DNA of 64,000 nt from Stappia albiluteola (GCF_014050225.1 NZ_JACFXV010000063.1:151635-215634); one strand, 5' to 3'; positions 22,056 through 30,756 are shown, counted from the stretch's first letter. Notes: generated by a model from the sequence alone, not told the origin. Program-made: numbers and translations.

Positions 22056-22943
22056 ATGGCCCAGCGTTTGCGCATCGCGATCGGCAGCGTCGTTGTCGGC
22101 ACTGCCGTCCTTGCGCTGAAATACTTCGCCTATCGGCTGACGGGTTCGGTCGCGCTCTATTCGGACGCGCTGGAATCGGTCGTCAACGTTGCCTCGGCGC
22201 TGGTGGCGCTCGGAGCCGTCTGGTATTCGGCCAAGCCCGCCGACAGCAACCACCCCTACGGCCATCACAAGATCGAATATTTCGCCGCCGTCTTCGTCGG
22301 CGTCCTGATCGTCCTTGCCGCGCTTTCGATCGGGCGCGAGGCGTGGTTCGCCTTCGTCGACCCGAAGCCCGTCGATTTCAACGCTGAAGGCCTGGCGGTG
22401 AATGGCGCGGCCAGCATCATCAACGGCATCTGGGCCTATGTCCTGATCAGCCAGGGTCGCAGGCATCGCTCGATTTCGCTGGTCGCCGACGGCAGGCATC
22501 TCGTTACCGACGTGGTGTCTTCACTCGGCGTGCTTGCCGGCGTGGCCCTGGTAATGCTGACCGGCTGGCGAGCGCTGGACAGCCTCCTTGCCAGCCTTGT
22601 CGCCCTCAACATCCTGTGGTCCGGCTGGGTGCTGATGAAGGAATCCTTTGGTGGGCTGATGGATGAGGCCGCCGCACCGGACGTGCAGGAGAAGATCCGG
22701 GAGATCATCTCGGCGGCCGGTGAAGGTGCTCTCGAAGCCCACGACCTGCGGACCCGGCCGGCGGGCCGGGTGACGTTCGTCGATTTCCACCTCGTGGTTC
22801 CGGGCGACATGACGGTGCGCGAGGCGCATGACATCTGCGATCGTATCGAGGAGGCGATCGGCGAGGCCGTGCCCGGGGCGCGCACCACGATCCATGTAGA
22901 GCCGGAACACAAGGCCAAGCATTCCGGCATCGTCGTCCTGTAA
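22056..22943 (+). CDS. Cation diffusion facilitator (CDF) transporter
   Basis: CDF proteins are proton-coupled exporters of divalent metals such as zinc, iron, manganese or cobalt. The product of about 295 residues has six membrane helices. Metal-site motifs are ALYSDALESVVN in helix 2, the HPYGHHKIEYFAA loop, and SLVADGRHLVTDVVSS in helix 5, then a C-terminal cytoplasmic dimer domain ending with HIHVE-type residues (ARTTIHVEPEHK). The metal cannot be assigned confidently. The ATG at 22056 is chosen because the preceding frame looks non-coding; a GTG at 22047 is also possible. Confidence 0.9.
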   Translation: MAQRLRIAIGSVVVGTAVLALKYFAYRLTGSVALYSDALESVVNVASALVALGAVWYSAKPADSNHPYGHHKIEYFAAVFVGVLIVLAALSIGREAWFAFVDPKPVDFNAEGLAVNGAASIINGIWAYVLISQGRRHRSISLVADGRHLVTDVVSSLGVLAGVALVMLTGWRALDSLLASLVALNILWSGWVLMKESFGGLMDEAAAPDVQEKIREIISAAGEGALEAHDLRTRPAGRVTFVDFHLVVPGDMTVREAHDICDRIEEAIGEAVPGARTTIHVEPEHKAKHSGIVVL

Positions 22944-22970
22944 AAAGAAAGCCCGGCGCGAGCGCCGGGC
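22942..22970 (-). terminator. Terminator downstream of the second amtB
   Basis: GCCCGGC at 22951-22957 and its complement ending at 22970 form a very GC-rich hairpin (arms up to nine bases). On the minus strand it is followed by TTTCTTTTTA (22950-22942), so it serves the leftward amtB gene that ends at 23024; no T-tract lies on the plus side. Confidence 0.75.
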
Positions 22971-23023
22971 CAGGCTGCGGGCATTGAGCCGGCTGAAGCT
23001 CAAGGCCGCGGGGAGATTTCGTC

Positions 23024-24244
23024 TCAACGCCCGATATCGTGCTCGGGCGATGCGCTGATCTTGTGGATCGACAGGTCGGCGCCGCGACGCTCCTCGTCGG
23101 CGGTGAGGCGAATGCCCTGGGTCTTTTTCAGGACGCCGTACACGAGATAACCGATGGCGAAGGCATAGACGACGCCGGCCAGCGTGCCGAAGAATTGGGC
23201 GCCGAAGCTGATCCCGCCGATGCCGCCGAGCGCCTCCAGGCCGAAGATGCCAGCGGCAATGCCGCCCCAGGCGCCGCAGATGCCGTGCAGCGGCCACACG
23301 CCGAGCACGTCGTCGATCTTCAGCTTCAGCTGACAGTATTCAAATCCCTTGACGAAAATTGCCCCCGCGACGCCACCGACAACCAGACTGCCGAGCGGAT
23401 GCATCACGTCGGAGCCGGCGCAGACGGCGACGAGGCCGGCGAGCGCGCCGTTATGCACGAAACCCGGATCGTTGCGCCCGACGACGAGAGCGACGAGGAT
23501 GCCGCCGACCATCGCCATCAGCGAATTGAGTGCGACGAGGCCCGATACCGCGTCGAGGGAGCCCGCGGTCATCACGTTGAAGCCGAACCAGCCGACGCAC
23601 AACAGCCAGGACCCGAGCGCGAGCCAAGGCAGGCTGGACGGCGGAATGCCGATCGCCTTGCCTTCCTTGGTATAGCGGCCGAGGCGCGGCCCGAGATGCA
23701 GGACGGCGCCGAGCGCGATCCAACCGCCGACCGCATGCACCACGACCGAACCGGCGAAATCGTGGAAGGGAGCGCCGAAGGTCGATTCAATGAAAGACTG
23801 GAAGCCGTAATTGCCGTTCCAGGCGATCCCCTCGAAGATCGGGTAGGCAAGGCCGACCAGCACGAGGGTGGCGATGCATTGCGGCAGGAACTTCATGCGC
23901 TCGGCAATGCCGCCGGAAATAATCGCCGGTATGGCGGCGGCGAAGGTCGTCAGGAAGAAGAACTTCACCAGCGTCAGGCCCTGCGGCAGGAAGGTGCCGC
24001 CGTCGCCCGAAAGGGTCGCTGCGCTCTGGAAGAAGGTCGCGCCATAGGCGATCGTGTAGCCGATCACGAAATAGGCGAGCGTGGACAACGCGAAATCGAC
24101 GAGGATCTTCACCAGCGCGTTGACCTGGTTCTTGTGGCGGACGGAGCCGACTTCCAGGAAGGCGAAGCCGCCATGCATGGCGAAGACGAGGATCGCGCCG
24201 AGCAGCACGAAAAAGACGTTTGCACCCTCGGGTGAAGCGGACAT
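23024..24244 (-). CDS. Ammonium transporter (second Amt paralogue)
   Basis: This 406-residue Amt/Mep/Rh protein conducts ammonium. It has the eleven-helix pattern, a pore histidine in GSVVVHAVGGWIALGAVLHLGPRLGRY, and the second pore histidine in WPLHGICGAWGGIAAGI. Unlike the neighbouring Amt it lacks an N-terminal signal-like sequence and starts almost directly at helix 1 (ANVFFVLLGAILVFAMHGGF). The C-terminal tail keeps the GIRLTADEE motif that contacts PII proteins, so GlnK control is plausible. It lies 342 bases downstream of the glnK-amtB unit and is separated from it by a terminator, so it is probably transcribed on its own. Confidence 0.92.
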   Translation of the reverse strand: MSASPEGANVFFVLLGAILVFAMHGGFAFLEVGSVRHKNQVNALVKILVDFALSTLAYFVIGYTIAYGATFFQSAATLSGDGGTFLPQGLTLVKFFFLTTFAAAIPAIISGGIAERMKFLPQCIATLVLVGLAYPIFEGIAWNGNYGFQSFIESTFGAPFHDFAGSVVVHAVGGWIALGAVLHLGPRLGRYTKEGKAIGIPPSSLPWLALGSWLLCVGWFGFNVMTAGSLDAVSGLVALNSLMAMVGGILVALVVGRNDPGFVHNGALAGLVAVCAGSDVMHPLGSLVVGGVAGAIFVKGFEYCQLKLKIDDVLGVWPLHGICGAWGGIAAGIFGLEALGGIGGISFGAQFFGTLAGVVYAFAIGYLVYGVLKKTQGIRLTADEERRGADLSIHKISASPEHDIGR

Positions 24245-24427
24245 GCGACGAATGCCTCCCAGCCTGTTTGTTCAAGGCGTTGATCCCACGGCGAAGCTTG
24301 CCCGGTCGGCCGGTGCTGTCCGGCCGGAAAGCGTCTGGTGGCGATAATTCGGGCAAGTGGGAATACAAGAGGCATGCCAGCCGCTCGAGGCGGTTAAAAC
24401 GCAGTCAGACCCTGCGTAATTTTAAGG

Positions 24428-24439
24428 CTTGGCGCCAAG
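24428..24439. repeat. 12-bp perfect palindrome upstream of the second amt gene
   Basis: CTTGGCGCCAAG reads the same on both strands. It is about 185 bases upstream of the amt ATG at 24244 and could be a regulator site. No family is assigned. Confidence 0.45.
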
Positions 24440-24467
24440 GTAAGGCATTTGTGCCTGAAGATTGGGC

Positions 24468-24481
24468 GCAAAAATTGTGCG
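24468..24481 (-). promoter_or_regulatory. Weak sigma-54-like -24/-12 element for the second amt gene
   Basis: On the minus strand CGCACA-N4-TTGC has the exact spacing of the consensus GGCACG-N4-TTGC, but the first of the two critical -24 guanines is replaced by C. It would give a leader of about 210 bases. Because of the changed guanine the call is uncertain. Confidence 0.25.
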
Positions 24482-24502
24482 ATTGCCTTCTTTATGGACA
24501 AA

Positions 24503-24530
24503 TAAAAAGGGCCCGGGAATGCCCGGGCCC
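24503..24530 (-). terminator. Intrinsic terminator of glnK-amtB
   Basis: GGGCCCGGG at 24509-24517 pairs with CCCGGGCCC at 24522-24530 across an AATG loop. On the minus strand the stem is followed by TTTTTA, 57 bases after the amtB stop. Confidence 0.88.
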
Positions 24531-24586
24531 AGGTACCGTCCCGCGCCAGCGCCGCTCAGCCTGGGACGGGTTGGCGGGAGGAAATG

Positions 24587-25927
24587 TCAGACGCGCTGGC
24601 TGCCTTGCCCGAATTCGGGATAGGCCTCCACGCCGATCTCGACCTTGTCGAGACCGAGCGCTTCTTCCTCGGGCGACACGCGGATGCCGACGGTCGACTT
24701 GAGGATCAACCACAGCACGAGGCTGCCGACGAAGACGAACACGCCGTAGGAAACGATGCCGATGGCCTGTGTGACGAAGGAGGTTTCCGCGTTGGTGAGA
24801 GGCACGGCAATGGTGCCCCAGATGCCGGCAAGCAGGTGAACCGGGATCGCGCCGACCACGTCGTCGATCTTCAGCTTGTCGAGCAGCGGCACGGCGAAGA
24901 CGACGATCAGCGCGCCGATGCCGCCGATGACGATCGACATGAAGATGCTCGGCTGCAGCGGCTCGGCGGTAATGGAAACCAGGCCGGCCAGTGCGCCGTT
25001 CAGCGCCATGGTGATGTCGACCTTCTTGTAGATGATCTGGGTGGCGACCACCGCTACCACGACGCCGGCGGCTGCCGCCGTGTTGGTGTTGACGAAGATG
25101 CGGGAAACTGCCGAGGCATCGGAAATGGTACCCATGGCAAGCTGCGAGGCGCCGTTGAAGCCGAACCAGCCGAGCCACAGGATGAAGGTGCCGAGGGTGG
25201 CGAGCGGCATGGAGGAGCCGGGGAACGGCGTCACCTGACCGCCCGGACCGTATTTGCCGCGGCGCGCGCCGAGGACGAGAGCGCCGGCAAGGGCGGCCCA
25301 GCCGCCGACCGAATGCACCAGGGTGGAACCGGCGAAGTCGGAGAAGCCCATGACGGACAGCCAGCCCGCGCCCCACTGCCAGGAGCCGGCGATCGGGTAG
25401 ATGAACCCGGTTAGCACGACGGTGAAGGCGATAAAGGGCCATAGCTTGATGCGCTCGGCCAGCGTGCCGGAAACGATCGAGGCCGTCGTCGCGCAGAAGA
25501 CGAGCTGGAAGAAGAAGTCGGATGCCGCCGCATAGTCGCCGGCATCCGCATCCGGAGCCGGGATGGATTTCGGCAGGAAGGAGCCGATGAAGCCGCCGTC
25601 GACGCCGTCATACATCAGGTTGTAGCCGAAGGCCCAGAACATCAGCGACGCGATCGCGTAGAGGGTGATGTTCTTCAGGCACTGCATCGACACGTTCTTG
25701 GAACGGACGAGGCCGGCCTCCAGCATGGCGAAGCCCGCCGCCATGAACATGACGAGGAAACCGCCGATGAGGAACAGCAGCGTGTTGAAGATATAGGCTG
25801 TGTCGGCCGCCTTGGCGAATTCCGGAGCGGCTTCCGCGGCAGCGGTGGTATCCTGCGCAAGGCCGGGATCCACCATCAGGAACAAGCTTCCGACCGCGAG
25901 GGCGGAACAGGTGAGTAGCTTCTTCAT
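24587..25927 (-). CDS. amtB: Ammonium transporter AmtB (glnK-linked)
   Basis: This is the main ammonium channel of the nitrogen-control unit. The 446-residue product has a cleavable signal-like N-terminus (MKKLLTCSALAVGSLF to LAQ), then an Amt domain with eleven helices. Pore histidines are in DFAGSTLVHSVGGWAALAG and in HLLAGIWGTIAVP. The cytoplasmic tail carries GIRVSPEEEALGLDKVEIG, the region blocked by the GlnK T-loop when nitrogen is plentiful. It starts 24 bases after the glnK stop on the same strand, forming the classic glnK-amtB operon, and ends at a strong terminator. Confidence 0.97.
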   Translation of the reverse strand: MKKLLTCSALAVGSLFLMVDPGLAQDTTAAAEAAPEFAKAADTAYIFNTLLFLIGGFLVMFMAAGFAMLEAGLVRSKNVSMQCLKNITLYAIASLMFWAFGYNLMYDGVDGGFIGSFLPKSIPAPDADAGDYAAASDFFFQLVFCATTASIVSGTLAERIKLWPFIAFTVVLTGFIYPIAGSWQWGAGWLSVMGFSDFAGSTLVHSVGGWAALAGALVLGARRGKYGPGGQVTPFPGSSMPLATLGTFILWLGWFGFNGASQLAMGTISDASAVSRIFVNTNTAAAAGVVVAVVATQIIYKKVDITMALNGALAGLVSITAEPLQPSIFMSIVIGGIGALIVVFAVPLLDKLKIDDVVGAIPVHLLAGIWGTIAVPLTNAETSFVTQAIGIVSYGVFVFVGSLVLWLILKSTVGIRVSPEEEALGLDKVEIGVEAYPEFGQGSQRV

Positions 25928-25951
25928 CGGGTTATCCTCTTGATCGGGAAT

Positions 25952-26599
<648 letters not shown>

Positions 26600-26646
26600 T
26601 CATGAGCGGTTGCAGGGATTGGATGCCGCTCGTTGCCGAGGTCCGA

Positions 26647-26676
26647 TATTGTGCATGTGCGAAGAAATGCACAATA
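26647..26676. promoter_or_regulatory. Perfect 10-bp inverted repeat upstream of the glnK promoter
   Basis: TATTGTGCAT (26647-26656) and ATGCACAATA (26667-26676) are exact reverse complements with a 10-base spacer, so their centres are two DNA turns apart. The repeat lies 111 bases upstream of the sigma-54 -24 box, the usual distance for an activator of that class. The half-site includes TGCAC, as in NtrC sites, but in the opposite relative orientation to the usual TGCAC-N7-GTGCA, so the binding protein is unclear. Confidence 0.5.
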
Positions 26677-26716
26677 ATTGGTCAGTTATATAAAAATATT
26701 CTGATGAAAAAATGAG

Positions 26717-26747
26717 CAAAAGGAGCGCCGGCGAGCCGGCCGGCGCT
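26717..26747 (-). terminator. Intrinsic terminator of the DUF924 gene
   Basis: AGCGCCGGC (26724-26732) pairs with GCCGGCGCT (26739-26747) around a six-base loop; the minus strand continues CCTTTTGCTCATTTTTT. It lies 15 bases after the DUF924 stop. Confidence 0.8.
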
Positions 26748-26762
26748 TCGCAACATCAAGCT

Positions 26763-27314
26763 TCAGGCCGAGAAACCGCCATCGGCGAGATATGCGGCTT
26801 CCGCCTCGGTCGTCTCGCGGCCGAGTACCGCATTGCGATGGGGGAAGCGGCCGAAGCGGCGGATCACGTCGAGATGGATCAGTGCGTAGAGGTATTCCTT
26901 TTCCACGCTGTTGCGGCGGAAGAGGTCGACGGAGCGCTCCTGGGCCGCCATATCCTCGGCATGCTCGAAGGGAAGGTAGAAGAAGGTGCGGGCCTCTTTC
27001 GGAAAGGCCCGGTCGAATTCCTGCTCGACCGCGCTCCTTGCTATGTCGAGTGCGCGCCTGTCGCCGGCGAAGGCGCGCGCCTGTCCGCGATGGATATTGC
27101 GCGTGAACTGGTCAAGCAGCAGGAGCAGGGCCAGCGCGCCATGCGGCGTGTGGCGCCAGTCCTCGAAGTCGCCCCCGATCGCCGCATCGACCGTCGCGCC
27201 GAAGCGCCCGCAGATTTCGCAGTCGAAGGCGTCGCTTCTTGCAAACCATTTGGAAGGGCCCGCCTGCCACCAGAAATCCAGAATGTCGAAGGGCGACGGC
27301 ACGGGCTCTGTCAT
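26763..27314 (-). CDS. DUF924 family protein
   Basis: This 183-residue, largely helical protein belongs to DUF924. Typical stretches are ILDFWWQAGPSKWFARSDAFD at the N-terminus, HTPHGALALLLLLDQFTRNIHRG, and FFYLPFEHAEDMAAQERSV followed by HLDVIRRFGRFPHRNAVLGR near the C-terminus. No catalytic motif is known and no function is established. It is predicted to be cytoplasmic. It is divergent from the tusA-like gene, with 90 bases between the starts, and ends at its own terminator, so it is probably monocistronic. Confidence 0.88.
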   Translation of the reverse strand: MTEPVPSPFDILDFWWQAGPSKWFARSDAFDCEICGRFGATVDAAIGGDFEDWRHTPHGALALLLLLDQFTRNIHRGQARAFAGDRRALDIARSAVEQEFDRAFPKEARTFFYLPFEHAEDMAAQERSVDLFRRNSVEKEYLYALIHLDVIRRFGRFPHRNAVLGRETTEAEAAYLADGGFSA

Positions 27315-27404
27315 AAGCTTTTCTCCTCATGGGCACTTTTCGGCAAAAGCGATTCAACCCTATATAGCAGCAAACGCCGAGCAACCGGATGGCGGAGGAA
27401 ACTG

Positions 27405-27635
27405 TTGAGCGAAGGCGAGCTTTATCTGGACCTTAAAGGGCTCAAATGCCCGTTACCCGTCCTGAAGACGCGCAAGGCCATGGCGAAGCTTCAAAGCGGC
27501 GCCCGTATTCAGGTGGCTGCGACGGACCCGATGGCCGCCATCGACATTCCGCATTTCTGCAACGAGGCGGGCCACAGGCTCGTCTCGCAGGAACTTGCCG
27601 GCGGCGTCCGCCTGTTCGTCATCGAGAAAGGCTGA
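27405..27635 (+). CDS. TusA-family sulfur carrier protein
   Basis: TusA-like proteins pass persulfide sulfur to tRNA thiolation, molybdenum cofactor or other pathways. The 76-residue product has the family core LDLKGLKCPLPVLKTRKAM, in which the single Cys of CPxP is the sulfur carrier, and ends with the beta strand GGVRLFVIEKG. Start choice is notable: the best ribosome site GGAGGAA (27395-27401) precedes the TTG at 27405; no in-frame ATG is close, and the ATG at 27389 is in another frame. The upstream in-frame extension runs antisense to DUF924 and is rejected. Confidence 0.88.
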   Translation: MSEGELYLDLKGLKCPLPVLKTRKAMAKLQSGARIQVAATDPMAAIDIPHFCNEAGHRLVSQELAGGVRLFVIEKG

Positions 27636-27640
27636 CCGGC

Positions 27641-27931
27641 TCAGCCCGCGAGTTGGTCGATCGCCCGGGCAAGCTTCGCATCGCGCTCCGTCAGTCCGCC
27701 GGCATCGTGCGTGGTCAGCCGAATGGTCACCCGGCCATAGACATTCGACCATTCCGGATGATGGTTCATCTTCTCCGCCCGCATCGCGACCTTTGTCATG
27801 AAGGCGAAGGCCTCCACGAAATTCGCGAAACGAAAGGCTCTCTCGATTGCCCGGCCGTCTTCCGCCATCGACCACCCGGCAAGCTCGCCGAGAAGCTTGG
27901 CGCATTCGGCAGGGTTGAGCTTCTGCGTCAT
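27641..27931 (-). CDS. phhB: Pterin-4-alpha-carbinolamine dehydratase
   Basis: The enzyme regenerates dihydropterin by removing water from 4a-hydroxytetrahydrobiopterin. The 96-residue size and the motif [21 protein letters not shown] with its catalytic histidines are diagnostic, as is [18 protein letters not shown] at the end. Phenylalanine hydroxylase, the usual partner, is not in this window; in many bacteria this small protein stands alone and may act in molybdopterin or folate metabolism. It converges with the tusA-like gene, five bases apart. Confidence 0.93.
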   Translation of the reverse strand: MTQKLNPAECAKLLGELAGWSMAEDGRAIERAFRFANFVEAFAFMTKVAMRAEKMNHHPEWSNVYGRVTIRLTTHDAGGLTERDAKLARAIDQLAG

Positions 27932-28046
27932 CCTGTCCCTTTTCCTCTTCTATCGATTATGGTCGCCACTGACCTATAGTCATATGAACGTTAGCGGCTA
28001 TCCTAGGGCCGGACCCTTTTTCGATACCAAGACCAGGGAGGCAGGC

Positions 28047-28499
28047 ATGGGCGGCGTCCGGATCGACCACGATGCATGGGTGCTGGTTGGCGACGGCGAA
28101 AAGGCGCTGGTCTTTCGCAACGAGGGCGACGCCGACTATCCCAATCTGCAGGTCGTGCGTGTGCTGGCACATGAAAATCCGATGACACACGAACAGGGCA
28201 CGGATGCCCCCGGCCGCTATATCGACGGACTCGGACCGAATCGCAGTGCGGTGGAACCGACCGACTGGCATCGCCTCGAAAAGCATCGATTCGCCAAGGA
28301 AATTGCAGAAGCGATGTACAAGGCCGCCCATGCCGGGCGTTACTCAAAGCTCATTGTCGCCGCGCCCCCGACGACGCTCGGCGATCTCCGCAAGGCGTTT
28401 CACAAGGAAGTCACCAGCCGCATCGTCGCCGAACTCGACAAGACGCTGACCGGCCATCCGCCCGACCAGATCGAGAAGATCCTGACAAAGAAAGGCTGA
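28047..28499 (+). CDS. Host attachment family protein
   Basis: This 150-residue protein matches the host attachment family, named from an Agrobacterium gene linked to binding plant cells. Visible features are DHDAWVLVGDGEKALVFRNEGD at the N-terminus, a central EPTDWHRLEKHRFAKEIAEAM helix and LIVAAPPTTLGDLRKAFHKEV. The latter half resembles the release-factor-like fold seen in ribosome-rescue proteins, so a cytoplasmic housekeeping role is as likely as a surface role; no signal peptide is present. The ATG at 28047 has GGGAGG just upstream. The stop meets the PAP2 stop head to head. Confidence 0.88.
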   Translation: MGGVRIDHDAWVLVGDGEKALVFRNEGDADYPNLQVVRVLAHENPMTHEQGTDAPGRYIDGLGPNRSAVEPTDWHRLEKHRFAKEIAEAMYKAAHAGRYSKLIVAAPPTTLGDLRKAFHKEVTSRIVAELDKTLTGHPPDQIEKILTKKG

Positions 28500-29309
28500 T
28501 CACGCCTTGACGCGATCCGCAAGCTGCGCGGCAAACCGGCGCAGGCGATGGCCTGCGCGCGTGAGCGCGCGGTCGAGGGCCTCGTCGCCAAGCCATCTCG
28601 GACAGTGGACGAACAGAAGGCGGTGAATGAGGAGGATCACCAGCAGCGTGATCCCCCAGGACAGCATCGTGTCCGACAGGAAGTGACCGCCGAAAGCGAC
28701 GCGGTTGAGGGACAGCGCGAAGGCAAGCGCAAGCGTCGGCACAACGACCGCCTTGCGCCAGGCGGCCGGCACAAGGAAAGCCAGGCTTACGAGCCAGATA
28801 CCGGATGAGGCCTCGCCTGAGACGAAGGAGCAGTTCTTCTCGCAATAGTCGGCGATATGCCAGACGGGAACATAGGGCGCGTCGCCGCCGAATATCTCGA
28901 CCATGCGCGGCCGCGGGCGGCCCCAATTGTCCTTCAGGACCGCATTGACCACGATACCGGGCGCAAGCGCCAGTGTCGAAAGCAGGAATAGCGGCACACG
29001 CAAAGGCAGCAGCGGCGGACGGTCGGGCCACGCAAGCTTGACAAGGATCACTGCACCGGCCGCGATGGCGATCAGCCTCACCAGGTGCGGCCCGAGATGG
29101 CGGAGCCTGACGAGAAAGTCGGACTGTGCGGCCGGAAACCCCGTCTCCGGCGACCAGAAGGCCCGCGAGACGGCGATGTCGACGCCCGGAAACACAAGAA
29201 AGAAAGCTGAAATCACCGCGATATAGATGAGGCAGGCCGTCAGCGGATAACGGCCGGCGAACCGCCAGAGCGATTTCAAATACCGCGAAAAGCTACTGGC
29301 TGCGGTCAT
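28500..29309 (-). CDS. PAP2-family membrane phosphatase, possibly acting on lipid A or lipid phosphates
   Basis: This 269-residue inner-membrane protein has about six helices. The three PAP2 motifs are KDNWGRPRP (126-134), SFVSGEASSG (161-170) and NRVAFGGHFLSD (near 202-213), which supply the phosphate-binding Arg/Lys and the nucleophilic His. The usual PSGH motif is SGE here, a variation I recall from LpxE/LpxF-like lipid A phosphatases. Dephosphorylation of lipid A or of polyprenyl or phosphatidylglycerol phosphate is therefore plausible but not proven. It is divergent from the isomerase-like gene and converges with the host attachment gene. Confidence 0.85.
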   Translation of the reverse strand: MTAASSFSRYLKSLWRFAGRYPLTACLIYIAVISAFFLVFPGVDIAVSRAFWSPETGFPAAQSDFLVRLRHLGPHLVRLIAIAAGAVILVKLAWPDRPPLLPLRVPLFLLSTLALAPGIVVNAVLKDNWGRPRPRMVEIFGGDAPYVPVWHIADYCEKNCSFVSGEASSGIWLVSLAFLVPAAWRKAVVVPTLALAFALSLNRVAFGGHFLSDTMLSWGITLLVILLIHRLLFVHCPRWLGDEALDRALTRAGHRLRRFAAQLADRVKA

Positions 29310-29406
29310 GGACTTTCAACGCATTGCTCCGGTGGTTGGCGGCAAGGTCTGTCTATCGCAATTCGTCCGGATTTGGAATTATCGGCAGCCTGACAGCAGG
29401 AGAGGG

Positions 29407-30024
29407 ATGGCCGTGACAAAGCCCGTCATCAGTTTCTGGTTCGAATTCGCGTCAACCTACAGCTACCTCACAGCCATGCGCATCGAAGCGCTGGCCGAAA
29501 GCCGGGGAGTAGGCCTGAAGTGGCGACCCTTCCTGCTTGGGCCGATCTTCGCTGCCCAGGGCTGGACGACGTCCCCCTTCAACATCTACCCGGCCAAGGG
29601 CAGCTACATGTGGCGCGACCTGGAACGGCAGGCCGAACTGCTGTCCCTGCCCCTGGCGCAGCCAGACCCATTCCCGCAAAACGGCCTGAAGGCGGCGCGG
29701 ATCGCCGAATATCTGCGACAAGGCGAGTGGTGCGCACCCTTCGTGCGGGCGGTCTTCCACGCGGAATTCGGCGAGGGGCGGGATATTTCCGATCCAGAGT
29801 TGCTGGCGGCGGTCCTGATCGATATCGGCGCGCCGGCAAAGGACGTGATGACCGCCGTGGAAACGCAATCCGTCAAGGATCGTTTGCGCGAGGCGGTCGG
29901 CGAAGCCCAGGGGCTCGGCATATTCGGGGCGCCGAGCTTCGTGACCGAGGACGGCGAACTGTTCTGGGGCAACGACCGCCTCGAACAGGCGCTCGACTGG
30001 GCGGTTCGCCATCACGGGGACTGA
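29407..30024 (+). CDS. 2-hydroxychromene-2-carboxylate isomerase family protein (DsbA/GST-kappa fold)
   Basis: This 205-residue protein has the DsbA-like fold without a CxxC. The N-terminal ISFWFEFASTYSYL places a Ser where kappa-class GSTs and NahD isomerases bind glutathione, and the C-terminal GIFGAPSFVTEDGELFWGNDRLEQ is the family signature. The named activity is a glutathione-dependent step in naphthalene breakdown, but most such proteins in rhizobia have unknown substrates. The ATG at 29407 (after AGGAGAGGG) is preferred to upstream in-frame codons. LysE-type exporter gene follows after 90 bases. Confidence 0.85.
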   Translation: MAVTKPVISFWFEFASTYSYLTAMRIEALAESRGVGLKWRPFLLGPIFAAQGWTTSPFNIYPAKGSYMWRDLERQAELLSLPLAQPDPFPQNGLKAARIAEYLRQGEWCAPFVRAVFHAEFGEGRDISDPELLAAVLIDIGAPAKDVMTAVETQSVKDRLREAVGEAQGLGIFGAPSFVTEDGELFWGNDRLEQALDWAVRHHGD

Positions 30025-30114
30025 ATCGCAGGCTTTCGAAAATGAGTGGCCGACTGCCGTGCGAGAGCGTAGGGTGCGGCCACTTCGACCCTCCCATCCC
30101 AACGGGCGCGCGCC

Positions 30115-30756
30115 ATGACCTTCGTGCCGGACAGTGCTGTCCTTCTTGCCTTCACCATCGCCTGCATCGTGCTGGCGATCACGCCTGGCCCGGACATGAC
30201 GCTTTTCGTCAGCCGCGCCCTGCAGCAGGGCCGCGCGGCGGGGCTGATGTCGATGGCGGGTGCGCTGTTCGGCAGCGTCGTCCATACGATGCTGGTCGCT
30301 TTCGGCCTGTCGGCGCTGATTGCCGCCTCGGCGACCGCGTTCTTCGTGGTGAAACTCGTCGGCGCGCTGTACCTGCTATGGCTGGCGATACAGACGATCC
30401 GGCACGGATCCGCGCTGACGGTGTCGCGGGAAAAGAGCGAGCGGCGGGGGCTGCCCCGGGTGTTTCTCGCCGGGTTGCTCGTCAATCTGCTCAATCCGAA
30501 GATCGCGCTTTTCTTCCTGACCTTCCTGCCGCAGTTCGTCACCGCCGGCGATCCGAATGCGGCCGGCAAGCTGATCTTCCTCGGCCTCTATTTCGTGCTG
30601 CTGTCGATCCCGATCTGTGGCGCGATGGTCCTGGGCGCGGATGCCTTTTCCAAGACCCTGAGGCGTTCGCCCAGGGTGATGCGCACGTTCGACTGGCTGT
30701 TCGCCGGCGTGATCGGAGGCTTTGCGCTGAAGCTTCTGTGGGCCAGCCGTACCTGA
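30115..30756 (+). CDS. LysE family translocator
   Basis: This 213-residue protein with about six helices belongs to the LysE/RhtB family of amino acid exporters. The N-terminal FTIACIVLAITPGPDMTLFVSRAL contains the strongly conserved TPGP motif, and the middle contains GLLVNLLNPKIALFFLTFLPQF, also diagnostic. Members export lysine, arginine, homoserine, threonine or other metabolites; no substrate can be assigned. No regulator is adjacent. Confidence 0.92.
   Translation: MTFVPDSAVLLAFTIACIVLAITPGPDMTLFVSRALQQGRAAGLMSMAGALFGSVVHTMLVAFGLSALIAASATAFFVVKLVGALYLLWLAIQTIRHGSALTVSREKSERRGLPRVFLAGLLVNLLNPKIALFFLTFLPQFVTAGDPNAAGKLIFLGLYFVLLSIPICGAMVLGADAFSKTLRRSPRVMRTFDWLFAGVIGGFALKLLWASRT

Larger units (their letters stand above)
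24245..24586 (-). other. Intergenic region between the two amt genes
   Basis: These 342 bases hold the terminator of the glnK-amtB unit (24503-24530), a 12-bp perfect palindrome (24428-24439), a small AGGCA/TGCCT inverted repeat (24443-24456) and a weak sigma-54-like element (24468-24481). I see no gene. The density of symmetric motifs suggests a regulated promoter for the downstream amt gene. Confidence 0.55.
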
